From: Streptomyces antnestii
Lineage (GTDB): Bacteria > Actinomycetota > Actinomycetes > Streptomycetales > Streptomycetaceae
Assembly (NCBI RefSeq): GCF_004005495.1
Contig: NZ_RZYA01000006.1
Coordinates: forward strand, 124,001 to 188,000
DNA length: 64,000 bases
Direction: 5' to 3'
The position numbers and the translations under genes are program-made. The notes beneath the pieces were generated by a model. The model did not search any database. It saw nothing but the letters and a program-made list of their open reading frames with translations, and was not told the origin of the DNA. Within the stretch, counting starts at the first letter, position 1; each line of letters begins with the position of its first letter. This document shows positions 44,726-52,810 of this stretch, in pieces.

Positions 44726-45643
44726 ATGGCTCCACCTAAAGGGAATGTCACAGAAGGAACACGAAGCCAGGCAAGCGACAGAAGGGGCATACGCCGACGC
44801 TCTCTGCTCTTCGGCGCCACCGCTCTCGGCGCGGCGGGCGCTCTCGGCGCCGCCGGGTGCAGCCGCGTACCGAACGGCGACACCCTCGCCCGGCTCCAGG
44901 GCGCGGGCACGGTGCGCCTCGGCATCGCGGGCGAGGTGCCGTACGGCTACATCGACGACAACGGCGCGTTCACCGGTGAGGCCGTGGAACTCGCCAAGGT
45001 CATCTTCAAACGGCTCGGTGTCGGCCATGTCCAGCCCGTCGCCACCGACTTCAGCTCCCTGATCCCCGGCCTGCAGACCCAGCAGTTCGACGTGGTGTCG
45101 GCCGGGATGTACATCAACAAGGAGCGCTGTCAGCAGGTCATCTTCGCCGACCCCGAGTACCAGATGCTCGACTCCTTCATCGTCCGCAAGGGCAATCCGA
45201 AGAACCTGCACGACTACGCGGACTGCGTGAAGGCGAAGGCCCGGATCGGCACGGGCACCGGCTACGCGGAGATCGGGTACGCGGTCGAGGCGGGCTACAA
45301 GGAGTCCGAGATCGTCATCCTCCAGGACCAGGTCGCGGGCCTGAACGCCGTGGAGGCGGGCCGCATCGACGTGTTCGCCGGCACCGCCCTCACCACCCGT
45401 GAGGTGACGAAGAAGAGCCGCAAGGCCGAGCACACCGAGCCGTTCGCCCCTCTGGTCGGAGGCAAGAAGCACGTCGACGGCGGCGGATTCACGTTCCGCT
45501 CGAACGACACCGCGCTGCGCGACTCCTTCAACAAGGAGATCCACAAGATGAAGGCGAACGGTGAACTCTTCCGCATCCTGCGGCCGTTCGGCTTCACGCA
45601 GGCCGAGATGACGAAACTGACCGCAGAGGAGCTGTGCAAATGA
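44726..45643 (+). CDS. Polar amino-acid type ABC transporter, solute-binding lipoprotein (EhuB-like)
   Basis: A 305-residue family 3 solute-binding protein. A twin-arginine lipoprotein signal (RRRSLLFGATALGAAGALGAAGC) places the mature protein outside the membrane. Binding-fold features include TVRLGIAGEVPYGYIDDNGAFTGEAVELAK and FDVVSAGMYINKERCQQVIFADP. It resembles ectoine-binding EhuB, but the ligand is not proven and the neighbouring genes do not encode ectoine degradation. ATG 44726 lacks a strong ribosome site. The stop overlaps the next start (ATGA). First of four importer genes. Confidence 0.85.
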   Translation: MAPPKGNVTEGTRSQASDRRGIRRRSLLFGATALGAAGALGAAGCSRVPNGDTLARLQGAGTVRLGIAGEVPYGYIDDNGAFTGEAVELAKVIFKRLGVGHVQPVATDFSSLIPGLQTQQFDVVSAGMYINKERCQQVIFADPEYQMLDSFIVRKGNPKNLHDYADCVKAKARIGTGTGYAEIGYAVEAGYKESEIVILQDQVAGLNAVEAGRIDVFAGTALTTREVTKKSRKAEHTEPFAPLVGGKKHVDGGGFTFRSNDTALRDSFNKEIHKMKANGELFRILRPFGFTQAEMTKLTAEELCK

Positions 45644-46383
45644 CAGCGGGACTGTGGCAACACTGGGTCCTTCCCGGCATCTGGATCACCCTCCAGCTGA
45701 CCGTGTACAGCGCGGCCCTCGCGACCGTCGTCGCCTTCGTCGCGGGCGTCGCCCGCACCCACCGGCTGAAGAGCGTGCGCTTCGTCGCCGGCTTCTACGT
45801 CGAGGTGTTCCGCGGGACCTCGGCGCTCGTCCTGATGTTCTGGATCTTCTTCGTCCTGCCGCAGATCGCCGGCTGGTCCCTGGTCCCGATGTGGGCCGCG
45901 GTCCTGGCGCTCGGCCTGTCCTACGGCGCGTACGGCGCCGAGGTGGTGCGGGGCGCGCTGAACGCCGTGGCACCCGCTCAGCGCGAGGCGGGGGTCGCGC
46001 TGAGCTTCACCCCCTGGCAGCGGATGCGGCTGATCCTGCTGCCGCAGGCCGTGCCGGAGATGATCCCGCCGTTCTCGAACCTGCTGATCGAGCTGCTCAA
46101 GGGCACCGCCCTGGTGTCGCTGCTCGGCATCGGTGACGTGTCGTTCGCCGCGTACCTGGTGCGTCTCGCCACCCAGTCGAGCGCCGAGATCTACGCGATC
46201 ACCCTCGTCATCTACTTCGTGATCGCCTTCCTGCTCACCCGCGGGATGCGCGCGCTCGAACGCAAGACCAAGGCCGGCATCGGCCGGCGACCCGACCCGG
46301 GAATCGGCATCATGCGCAAGCTCGACATCCGCCGGACGACGGAGACAGCCGTTCCCACCAGCGCGGGAGGTGGCGGCGCGTGA
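45640..46383 (+). CDS. Amino-acid type ABC transporter permease (EhuC-like)
   Basis: A 247-residue permease of the HisM/GlnP class, with about five helices. The cytoplasmic ATPase-contact loop is NAVAPAQREAGVALSFTPWQRM near residues 110-128, and the N-terminal FRGTSALVLMFWIFFVLPQ is the family signature. ATG 45640 overlaps the binding-protein stop, and its own TGA overlaps the next GTG. Confidence 0.88.
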   Translation: MTAGLWQHWVLPGIWITLQLTVYSAALATVVAFVAGVARTHRLKSVRFVAGFYVEVFRGTSALVLMFWIFFVLPQIAGWSLVPMWAAVLALGLSYGAYGAEVVRGALNAVAPAQREAGVALSFTPWQRMRLILLPQAVPEMIPPFSNLLIELLKGTALVSLLGIGDVSFAAYLVRLATQSSAEIYAITLVIYFVIAFLLTRGMRALERKTKAGIGRRPDPGIGIMRKLDIRRTTETAVPTSAGGGGA

Positions 46384-47048
46384 TCACCACCGCATCGAGC
46401 TCCTGGGACTGGTCGGCCGTCGCCGACTTCATGCCGCACTTCTGGGACGGGGTCGTGGAGACCCTGAAGATCCTGGTCCTCGGCTCGCTGATCTCCTTCA
46501 GCGTCGGCCTCGTCTGGGCCCTCGCCTTCCGCGCCCCGACGCGCTTCGTGCGCTGGCCGGTGGGTGTCGTCACCGAGTTCATCCGCAACACCCCGCTGCT
46601 CGTGCAGCTCTTCTTCCTGTACTTCGTGCTGCCGGAGTGGGGCATCCAGTTCTCCGCCCTGACCACCGGCATCGTCGCCATCGGCCTGCACTACTCGACG
46701 TACACCGCGCAGGTCTACCGCGCCGGCATCGAGGCCGTGCCCACCGGCCAGTGGGAGGCGGCGCGCGCGCTGAGCCTGCCGTACCGCAGGACGTGGACGG
46801 CGGTGATCCTGCCGCAGGCGATCCGCCGCGTGATCCCCGCGCTCGGCAACTACGTGATCGCGATGCTGAAGGACACCCCGCTGCTCGCCGGGATCGGCGT
46901 GCTCGAACTGCTGCAGCGGTCCCGTCTGGAGGCGGCCCAGACCTTCCAGTACACGGAGGCCCTGACGGTCGTCGGCATCGCCTTCATCGTCATCGCCTAC
47001 CCCTCCTCCCTCCTCCTCCGAGCCCTGGAGCGACGTCTTGTCCGCTGA
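46380..47048 (+). CDS. Amino-acid type ABC transporter permease (EhuD-like)
   Basis: A 222-residue second permease of the importer. FIRNTPLLVQLFFLYFVLPEWG (split here as FIRNTPLLVQLFFLYF) is the conserved entry motif and EAVPTGQWEAARALSLPYRRTW the EAA loop. GTG 46380 overlaps the previous stop. It forms a heterodimeric pore with the product of 45640. Confidence 0.88.
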   Translation: MITTASSSWDWSAVADFMPHFWDGVVETLKILVLGSLISFSVGLVWALAFRAPTRFVRWPVGVVTEFIRNTPLLVQLFFLYFVLPEWGIQFSALTTGIVAIGLHYSTYTAQVYRAGIEAVPTGQWEAARALSLPYRRTWTAVILPQAIRRVIPALGNYVIAMLKDTPLLAGIGVLELLQRSRLEAAQTFQYTEALTVVGIAFIVIAYPSSLLLRALERRLVR

Positions 47049-47853
47049 CCCGAACCTCACCAAAGACCAGCCCAACCCCAAGGTGGACGGCAGCGAGCTG
47101 ATCCGCTTCGACAAGGTCGTCAAGCGCTTCGGCGGGAACACCGTCCTCGACGAGCTCGACTTCTCCGTCGCCTCCGGCAAGCACGTCACGCTGATCGGCC
47201 CGTCGGGCTCCGGCAAGACGACGATCCTGCGGCTCCTGATGACCCTGATCAAGCCGGACGAGGGCACGATCAAGGTCAACGGGGACTACCTCACGCACGA
47301 GCAGAAGAACGGCAGCCTGGTCCCGGCCGGCGAGAAGCACATCCGTGAGGTCCGCAAGAACATCGGGATGGTGTTCCAGCAGTTCAACCTCTTCCCGAAC
47401 ATGAAGGTGCTCAGAAACATCACGGAGGCGCCGGTCACCGTCCTCGGTCTGTCCAAGGACGAGGCGGAGGAGCGGGCCCGCGAGCTGCTCGAGATGGTCG
47501 GGCTCGGCGACCGCTGCGACGCGTACCCGACGCAGCTCTCGGGCGGCCAGCAGCAGCGGGTCGCCATCGCGCGGGCGCTCGCCATGCGCCCGCAGGTGCT
47601 GCTCCTCGACGAGGTGACCTCGGCGCTCGACCCGGAGCTGGTGGCCGGTGTCCTGGACGTGCTGCGCGACATCGCGCACACCACCGACATCACCATGCTC
47701 TGCGTGACCCACGAGATGAACTTCGCCCGGGACATCTCGGACCAGGTCCTGATGTTCGACGCGGGCCGGGTCATCGAGTCGGGTCCGCCGGAGAAGATCT
47801 TCAGCGACCCGGCGCACGAGCGGACGCGGGAATTTCTGAGCGCCGTCCTGTGA
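47038..47853 (+). CDS. Amino-acid type ABC transporter ATPase (EhuA-like)
   Basis: A 271-residue ATPase. Walker A is GPSGSGKTTILR, the Q-loop region is IGMVFQQFNLF, the signature is LSGGQQQRVAIARAL, Walker B is VLLLDEVTSALDPE, and the H-loop is CVTHEMNF. The start is TTG 47038, overlapping the permease stop by 11 nt with GGAG upstream; a later start would remove residues before the ATPase core that are usually present. It completes a four-gene importer that ends 197 nt before the IclR gene. Confidence 0.9.
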   Translation: MSADPNLTKDQPNPKVDGSELIRFDKVVKRFGGNTVLDELDFSVASGKHVTLIGPSGSGKTTILRLLMTLIKPDEGTIKVNGDYLTHEQKNGSLVPAGEKHIREVRKNIGMVFQQFNLFPNMKVLRNITEAPVTVLGLSKDEAEERARELLEMVGLGDRCDAYPTQLSGGQQQRVAIARALAMRPQVLLLDEVTSALDPELVAGVLDVLRDIAHTTDITMLCVTHEMNFARDISDQVLMFDAGRVIESGPPEKIFSDPAHERTREFLSAVL

Positions 47854-47907
47854 CGGCGATCAGTGACCGGCGGTAAGTCCCGAGGTCCCACCCCTGTGGC
47901 ATGACTT

Positions 47908-47919
47908 TGGCATATGCCA
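47908..47919. promoter_or_regulatory. Palindrome upstream of IclR-type regulator
   Basis: TGGCATATGCCA is a perfect 12-bp palindrome 132 nt before the regulator start, preceded by another TGGCAT at 47897. It may be an operator. A related GGCATATGCC occurs at 33819-33828. Confidence 0.4.
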
Positions 47920-48050
47920 GGGTGGCGCGCTCCTGCTGACAGGCCCGGAGCGCGCCATCAAAGTCCCCAACAGGGGCCCCGCAAAAGCCTCTTGGCGGTT
48001 ATCGTGGACGACGGCCAGCTGTCCGGAACCGGTCCTTGCAGGGGGATGCC

Positions 48051-48809
48051 GTGGCGCTGAAGCACGAGCCGGTCGCGCAGCGCGACTCGGTACAGCACGC
48101 CCTTCGTGTGCTCGAAACCGTCGCCCGCCGCGGCGTCGGGGTCACCGACACCGAGCTCGGCCGCGAGACGGGGCTGAGCCCGGCCCTGCTCGCCCCGCTG
48201 CTGCGCATGCTCCGGCGCGAGGGGTACGTGGAGCAGCTCGCCGACGGCGCGTACGTCGCGGGCGAGACGCTGGCCGGCCTCGGCTCGACCCAGGGCCACC
48301 AGGACGCGCTCGCGGCGGGCCTCCAGCGCACGCTCGACCGGCTGTGCGAGACGGTCGGCGCGGCGGTCTATCTGAGCCGGTACGTGGACGGTGAGATCCG
48401 CATCACGCAGGTCGCCCAGAGCGTCACTACGCCCGCGGTCAACGAGTGGGTGGACTTCCGCTCCTCCGCGCACGCCAGCGCGATCGGCAAGAGCCTCCTC
48501 GGCCAGCTCGATCTCAACGGTCGGCGCGATCACCTGTCCCGCCACAAGATGGCCCGCCTCACCTCGCGCACCATCACGAACGAGCGCGTCCTGCTGTCCA
48601 GGCTGGACTCGCACCCCGCGACGGTTCCGGTCCTCGACCTCCAGGAGTACGCGGTGGGCACGGTGTGCGCGGCCGTCCCCATCACGGCGGGCTCCTCGGT
48701 GGGCTGCCTGGCCCTGTCCCTCCCCGTCGAGCACGCCCACCGCCTGCACCACGCGGCGGACACGCTCAACCGCGGGGCGGCCCCGGTACTGCTCTCCCTG
48801 ACGATCTAG
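48051..48809 (+). CDS. IclR-family transcriptional regulator
   Basis: A 252-residue regulator. The N-terminal winged helix (QRDSVQHALRVLETVARRGVGVTDTELGRETGLSP) is followed by an IclR effector domain (VNEWVDFRSSAHASAIGKSLLGQL; VPVLDLQEYAVGTVCAAVPI). GTG 48051 has AGGGGGA 5 nt upstream and is preferred over the TTG at 48036. It directly follows the importer operon and is the natural candidate to control the surrounding catabolic module. The ligand is unknown. Confidence 0.88.
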   Translation: MALKHEPVAQRDSVQHALRVLETVARRGVGVTDTELGRETGLSPALLAPLLRMLRREGYVEQLADGAYVAGETLAGLGSTQGHQDALAAGLQRTLDRLCETVGAAVYLSRYVDGEIRITQVAQSVTTPAVNEWVDFRSSAHASAIGKSLLGQLDLNGRRDHLSRHKMARLTSRTITNERVLLSRLDSHPATVPVLDLQEYAVGTVCAAVPITAGSSVGCLALSLPVEHAHRLHHAADTLNRGAAPVLLSLTI

Positions 48810-48825
48810 CCCCCGCCCCCGGGGT

Positions 48826-48856
48826 GTGCAGAGCACCCCTCTGGACCAGGTATTAT
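48826..48856 (+). promoter_or_regulatory. tRNA-Lys copy 2 promoter with GTGC/GCAC element
   Basis: GTGC-AGA-GCAC (48826-48836) continues as CCCTCTGGACCAGG into the -10 TATTAT (48851-48856), 14 nt before the tRNA. Confidence 0.65.
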
Positions 48857-48870
48857 TTTCCTGTCAGCAG

Positions 48871-48944
48871 GCGCCGCTAGCTCAGTTGGTTAGAGCAGCT
48901 GACTCTTAATCAGCGGGTCCGGGGTTCGAGTCCCTGGCGGCGCA
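48871..48944 (+). tRNA. tRNA-Lys (anticodon CTT), copy 2
   Basis: Identical in sequence and fold to the copy at 34538. Its promoter is free of coding sequence, so it is probably well expressed. Confidence 0.97.
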
Positions 48945-48953
48945 CAGACAGTG

Positions 48954-48983
48954 AAAGGCCCTCCGTGGAAGCGGGGGGCCTTT
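48954..48983 (+). terminator. Terminator of tRNA-Lys copy 2
   Basis: Same AAAGGCCC/GGGCCTTT hairpin as after copy 1. Confidence 0.85.
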
Positions 48984-49058
48984 CGCATGCGGCAAGCACA
49001 CTCGCCGGTGCCCTGATGGCGGCTGGGGGTCCGGGGGTCGTCCCCCGGGAGACGCAGC

Positions 49059-49094
49059 ATCAGCGGGTCCGGGGTTCGAGTCCCTGGCGGCGCA
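49059..49094 (+). pseudogene. Duplicated 3' half of tRNA-Lys, second locus
   Basis: The same 36-nt tRNA 3' half as at 34726, again exactly 150 bp downstream of its source and followed by a copied terminator (49104-49133). The 276-bp cassettes 34531-34806 and 48864-49139 differ at only about seven positions by eye. Confidence 0.95.
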
Positions 49095-49103
49095 CAGACA
49101 GCG

Positions 49104-49133
49104 AAAGGCCCTCCGTGGAAGCGGGGGGCCTTT
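49104..49133 (+). terminator. Second terminator copy at tRNA-Lys locus 2
   Basis: AAAGGCCC/GGGCCTTT hairpin of the duplicated segment; it could also act on the convergent ligase gene ending at 49206. Confidence 0.75.
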
Positions 49134-49205
49134 TGCATGTGATCCAGCGCCTCGCGGAGCTAAGCGCATGTGACCCAGCGCCCAGGTGCACCGGCACCGG
49201 CGCCG

Positions 49206-50873
49206 TCACCGGTCGAGCAGTTCCGTTCGGCCGTGCTTCTCGTACTGGGTGGCCAGTTCCTCAATGTCGGACCTGGTCAGGCGGCGGTACGACGGCTCGC
49301 CCTGGGGGCGCCACCACACCGGGTCCTCGCAGCGGTATCCCTCGCGGCGCAGGCCCACCCGGTGCACCTTGTTGGTCGCTGTGACGGGCATCCTCGGGGT
49401 CACCCGGACGAAGCGGGGCGCCATCTTCGTCCCCAGGTCGGCCTGCGCCAGCAGGAACGCATCGAACGCGAGCGGGTCGAAGGGCGCGCCGTCCGGCCCG
49501 TCCCGCAGGGCGAGTGTCGCCATCACCTGGTCGCCGGCCACCGGGTCGGGCACCCCGTAGACGGCGACGGCGGCCACCGGCTCGTGGCGGGCCAGGATGT
49601 TCTCGATCATCGCGGGCGCGAGGTTCTCGCTGTCGACCCGCAGCCGGTCGTCCGTGCGCCCGGCGAAGTAGAGGAAGCCCTCGGCGTCCCGGTAGAAGAG
49701 GTCGCCCGTCCAGTACCAGCCGTCCCGCACGCGCTGCCCGTACGCCTCCTCGTTGCGCCAGTAGCCCTCGAAAGGGGTGCGCCCGCGGTTGACCAACTCC
49801 CCTATCGCCTCGGCCCCGTTGACGAGCCGGCCGTCCGCGTCGAACTCGGCGGCGGGGCACTCGTCGCGGGTCGCCGGGTCGACGACGGCGAGGTCGTCGC
49901 CGGGCGACGCGCGGCCGATCGCCCCGGGCGGCGTGCCCGGTACGCGCTGGACGGAGGCGCCGCCCTCGGACGACCCGTACCCCTCCACGAGCCGCACCCC
50001 GAACCGCTCGGCGAAGCGTGCCGCGTCGACGGCCCCGGCCTCCGTACCGAAGCCCGTCCGCAGCGGGTTGTCCCGGTCGTCCGGGTGCTCGTCGGTGGCC
50101 AGGATGTACTGCACGGCCCGCCCGACATAGGTGAAGTACGTGGCCCCGTACGCCCGTACGTCGCTCAGGAAGCGGGAGGCCGAGAACCGGCGCCGCAGTG
50201 CCACGCCCGCGCCCGCCGCGACGGCCGGCGCCCAGTCGGCGATCACGGCGTTGCCGTGGAAGAGCGGCATGCAGACGTAGTGGACGTCGTCGCGGCGCAC
50301 GCCGAAGTGGTCGACGAGGGACTGTCCGGCGGCCGCGAGCCGACCCTGTGTGCAGATCGCCGCCTTGGGCGCGCCCGTGGAACCGGAGGTGAAGTAGAGC
50401 AGCATGCGGGTGTCGGGCCGCACGCGCGCCGGGTCGGGCCTGGCCCCCTCGTACGGCGCGAGGAGCGCGCCGTAGGCCTCGGTGTCCGTGACCAGAACGC
50501 GTACGCCGGGGAGTTGGAGACCGTCGAGCAGCGGCAGGTGGGCGCGCTCGGTGACGAGGACCCCGCATTCGGTGTGCAGGATGTCCCGGGCGAGTTCGGG
50601 GCCGCGCCGGGTCGGGTTGATACCGGCGACGGCCGCCCCGGCAAGCGCGGCGGCGCTCAGCCACAGGGGGAATTCGGGGGTGTTGTCGAGGAGTACGCCG
50701 ACGTGCGGCTCCGCCCCCCGGGGCAGCAGGTCTGCGAGGAGGGCGGCCCGGGCGGCGGCGCCCGCGGCCACCTCGTGATGGGTGAGGACCTGGTCCTCAC
50801 ACCACAGCCCGGGGCGGTGATCGCCCCATCTCTCGTGTACGAGTTCCGCGACGGTACGGCTCATGGGACCCAT
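49206..50873 (-). CDS. Acyl-CoA synthetase-like AMP-forming ligase
   Basis: A 555-residue class I adenylate-forming enzyme (FadD17-like fatty acyl or aryl CoA ligase). The P-loop is LLYFTSGSTGAPKAAI near residue 160, A5 is LVEGYGSSEGG near 300, A7 is DGWYWTGDLFYRD near 395, A8 contains GRTDDRLRVDSENLAP, and the A10 Lys is in TATNKVHRVGLR near 508. It activates a carboxylic acid to the adenylate and then to the CoA thioester; chain length is not evident. The start may be 50873 or the ATG 9 nt later. Confidence 0.88.
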   Translation of the reverse strand: MGPMSRTVAELVHERWGDHRPGLWCEDQVLTHHEVAAGAAARAALLADLLPRGAEPHVGVLLDNTPEFPLWLSAAALAGAAVAGINPTRRGPELARDILHTECGVLVTERAHLPLLDGLQLPGVRVLVTDTEAYGALLAPYEGARPDPARVRPDTRMLLYFTSGSTGAPKAAICTQGRLAAAGQSLVDHFGVRRDDVHYVCMPLFHGNAVIADWAPAVAAGAGVALRRRFSASRFLSDVRAYGATYFTYVGRAVQYILATDEHPDDRDNPLRTGFGTEAGAVDAARFAERFGVRLVEGYGSSEGGASVQRVPGTPPGAIGRASPGDDLAVVDPATRDECPAAEFDADGRLVNGAEAIGELVNRGRTPFEGYWRNEEAYGQRVRDGWYWTGDLFYRDAEGFLYFAGRTDDRLRVDSENLAPAMIENILARHEPVAAVAVYGVPDPVAGDQVMATLALRDGPDGAPFDPLAFDAFLLAQADLGTKMAPRFVRVTPRMPVTATNKVHRVGLRREGYRCEDPVWWRPQGEPSYRRLTRSDIEELATQYEKHGRTELLDR

Positions 50874-50942
50874 GACCGCGCACCATAATTGACGCTTCGT
50901 CAGAAGTGGAGAGGTCGGTGGGGGTATTCCCGCACCCCGGGT

Positions 50943-51383
50943 TCAGAAGGGCATGCGGGCGGCGACAGCCACGAAGAAGACGCAGAAGGCGACGACGAAC
51001 CCGAGGAGACCCAGCAGGAGCAGCAGGGTCAGGGTGGCGCGCACCGGGGTCGGGGCGTGTGCGGTGGCCCGGTCGGGGCGGTCCGCGGTGTAGTGCACGG
51101 TGACGACGTCGCCCTGCACGGTGGTCGCAGGCCCGTACGCCTCTTCGAACCTGACGGGCTGTCCGCCGTCGGGCGTGAACTCGTAGACGTGGTGCTGCGT
51201 GGTACTCCGGTGGCCGTCGCTGTCGCGGCTGGTCGTGGTGTACGCGCGCAGGCAGCGGGCCTCCGCGGTGAGGCCGCTCGCCCAGGCCCTTCTGACCTGC
51301 ATCGAACGGCGCGTCAGCGTCACCGCCATGAAGAGCGCCACCGCCGCGATGAACACCGGCACGATCACGAAAAACACCTGCAT
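50943..51383 (-). CDS. DUF3592-type membrane protein
   Basis: A 146-residue protein with one transmembrane helix at each end (QVFFVIVPVFIAAVALFMAV and LTLLLLLGLLGFVVAFCVFFVAV) and an extracytoplasmic or cytoplasmic beta-sandwich between them (HHVYEFTPDGGQPVRFEE, DVVTVHYTADRPDRA), the pattern of DUF3592 proteins. ATG 51383 is chosen because GGGGG lies about 6 nt upstream of it, whereas it directly abuts the ATG at 51389. Function unknown. Confidence 0.75.
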   Translation of the reverse strand: MQVFFVIVPVFIAAVALFMAVTLTRRSMQVRRAWASGLTAEARCLRAYTTTSRDSDGHRSTTQHHVYEFTPDGGQPVRFEEAYGPATTVQGDVVTVHYTADRPDRATAHAPTPVRATLTLLLLLGLLGFVVAFCVFFVAVAARMPF

Positions 51384-51481
51384 GGCCATCCCCCGACACC
51401 ACGGTCCGTGCACGCCGCCCTGGTCGGAACGGCGTGCACGGAACCTACCCGGGCGGAGGCCTCCGGAGCCTCAAGTCAGGC

Positions 51482-52078
51482 TCAGAACTGAACGTCCGAG
51501 CAGGCGTAGAACGCGTTCCCCGTGTCGGCGATCGTCCACACCGCGAGGATCACGTGGTGGCCGGTCTTGCCGGCGGGCAGGGTGCCGGTGTGCGAGAGGG
51601 TGGCCGGGGGCTGACCGCTGAAGGGCACGGTCAGGAACGGCGCGGTGTCCAGGTCGGCCCTGGTCAGCGGCTTGCTGTCGTCCCAGCCGTTCTTAGTGAT
51701 GTAGTAGCGGAAGTCCGTGGTGGAGTGCCGCGCGGTGAACTGCCAGCGGAAGGTCTGGCTCGCGCCCGCGGTGACCTTGGTCGTGGGCCAGGCGGTGCCG
51801 TCGGGCGCCTTCGCGCCGTTGAGCGCGCCGAACTCGGCGTGATTGGCGGAACAGATGGTGCCGTCCGCGGGTCCCGCCGCCGGGAAGCCCTTGGGGCCCT
51901 CGACGCTCTGCGGCTCCCACTGGATGCCGCCGCATCCGGTGACGGTGCCGTTGGCGCAGAGTTTCTGCCGGCTGATGGGGAGGTCGGTGTAGCCATGGCT
52001 GCTCGCGCCGCCCGCGGAGAGCACGAAGGCCCCGGCGGTGGTGAGGCCGAGCAGGGCCGCGTACATCCTTTTTCGCAT
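51482..52078 (-). CDS. Secreted lytic polysaccharide monooxygenase, AA10, chitin-active type
   Basis: A 198-residue copper enzyme that oxidatively cleaves crystalline chitin (or cellulose). The signal peptide MRKRMYAALLGLTTAGAFVL... is cut before His, so mature HGYTDLPISR supplies the N-terminal His of the copper histidine brace; the second His is in TGHHVILAVW. Conserved Cys in KLCANG, TGCGG, TICSA and YACSD form disulfides. ATG 52078 is chosen because AGGAG is 7 nt upstream; the ATG at 52126 would put the dre within the leader too close to the start and spoil the signal peptide. Single domain, no CBM. Confidence 0.94.
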   Translation of the reverse strand: MRKRMYAALLGLTTAGAFVLSAGGASSHGYTDLPISRQKLCANGTVTGCGGIQWEPQSVEGPKGFPAAGPADGTICSANHAEFGALNGAKAPDGTAWPTTKVTAGASQTFRWQFTARHSTTDFRYYITKNGWDDSKPLTRADLDTAPFLTVPFSGQPPATLSHTGTLPAGKTGHHVILAVWTIADTGNAFYACSDVQF

Positions 52079-52135
52079 GCTGCCGCTCCTGGAGAACGTG
52101 GGGGAGTTCCGGTGAGCCGTACGCACAGCGCCACT

Positions 52136-52151
52136 TCAGGTCTAGACCAAG
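52136..52151 (-). promoter_or_regulatory. DasR-responsive element (dre) of the LPMO gene
   Basis: On the minus strand CTTGGTCTAGACCTGA contains the perfect dre core TGGTCTAGACC. It lies 58 nt before the LPMO start and 5 nt downstream of an AATAAT -10-like box (52157-52162) that overlaps the stop codon of the kinase gene. Confidence 0.9.
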
Positions 52152-52157
52152 GCCAGA

Positions 52158-52799
52158 TTATTGCGAGCCATTAGACATGTCCATACCAATGGTCGAGAGG
52201 ATCCGGTCGCAGCTCCCCCGGGACGTCTCGACCAGGTCCCCGTTCGGCTCGTCGTTGCCGGCCACCCACGCGCGGGCCCCTTCCGCGTCCCTGCCGCCCG
52301 CCAACTGCCTTGCCACAAGCCGCACTTGACGCACCTCCGGTGGAGCCTCCACGTACCAGCACGCCCCCATCAGCGCCCGCGCCTCCCGCCAGCCCGGCAG
52401 GTCGCAGGCCAGATAGTTCCCCTCGGTGACGACGAGCCGCGCCGCCGGGGGCACCACATGCCGGGCCGCGACGGGCTCGTGCAGCTCACGGTCGTAGTCG
52501 GGTACGTAGATGTCGGCGGCGGTGTCGTCGAGTACGCGCCGCAGCAGCGCCACGTACCCCCAGACGTCGAAGCTGGGCTCCGAGCCCTTGCGGGCGGTCA
52601 GCCCGAGGCGCTCCAACTGGGCGTTGGCCAGATGGAATCCGTCGAGCGGGAGATACGCGGCCCCCGCACCGATGCGCGCGACGAGGCCGCGCGCGAGTGT
52701 CGACTTGCCCGCGCCGGGCGGGCCCGCGATCCCCAGCAGGACACGCGGGCCCGGCGCGGTGAGCTTCCAGGCGTCGGCCGCCAGTCTCGAGATCCCCAT
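52158..52799 (-). CDS. P-loop nucleoside/nucleotide kinase family protein
   Basis: A 213-residue uridine-kinase/pantothenate-kinase-like P-loop enzyme. Walker A is GIAGPPGAGKSTLARGL near residue 27, the substrate Asp is in AYLPLDGFHLAN near 52, and VPDYDRELHEPV and VVTEGNYLACDLPGW match the FrcK/YggC-type kinases. The phosphoryl acceptor is not evident (nucleoside, sugar or vitamin). It lies 11 nt downstream of the SPFH gene on the same strand and is probably co-transcribed. The C-terminus overlaps the LPMO promoter. Confidence 0.82.
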   Translation of the reverse strand: MGISRLAADAWKLTAPGPRVLLGIAGPPGAGKSTLARGLVARIGAGAAYLPLDGFHLANAQLERLGLTARKGSEPSFDVWGYVALLRRVLDDTAADIYVPDYDRELHEPVAARHVVPPAARLVVTEGNYLACDLPGWREARALMGACWYVEAPPEVRQVRLVARQLAGGRDAEGARAWVAGNDEPNGDLVETSRGSCDRILSTIGMDMSNGSQ

Positions 52800-52810
52800 G
52801 GGCGGGGACT

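Noticed and set aside
39825..47853. Ectoine utilisation cluster (ehu/eut)
   Set aside because: The importer resembles EhuABCD, but EutB, EutC, EutD and EutE are absent and the isomerase-family proteins alone are not diagnostic.
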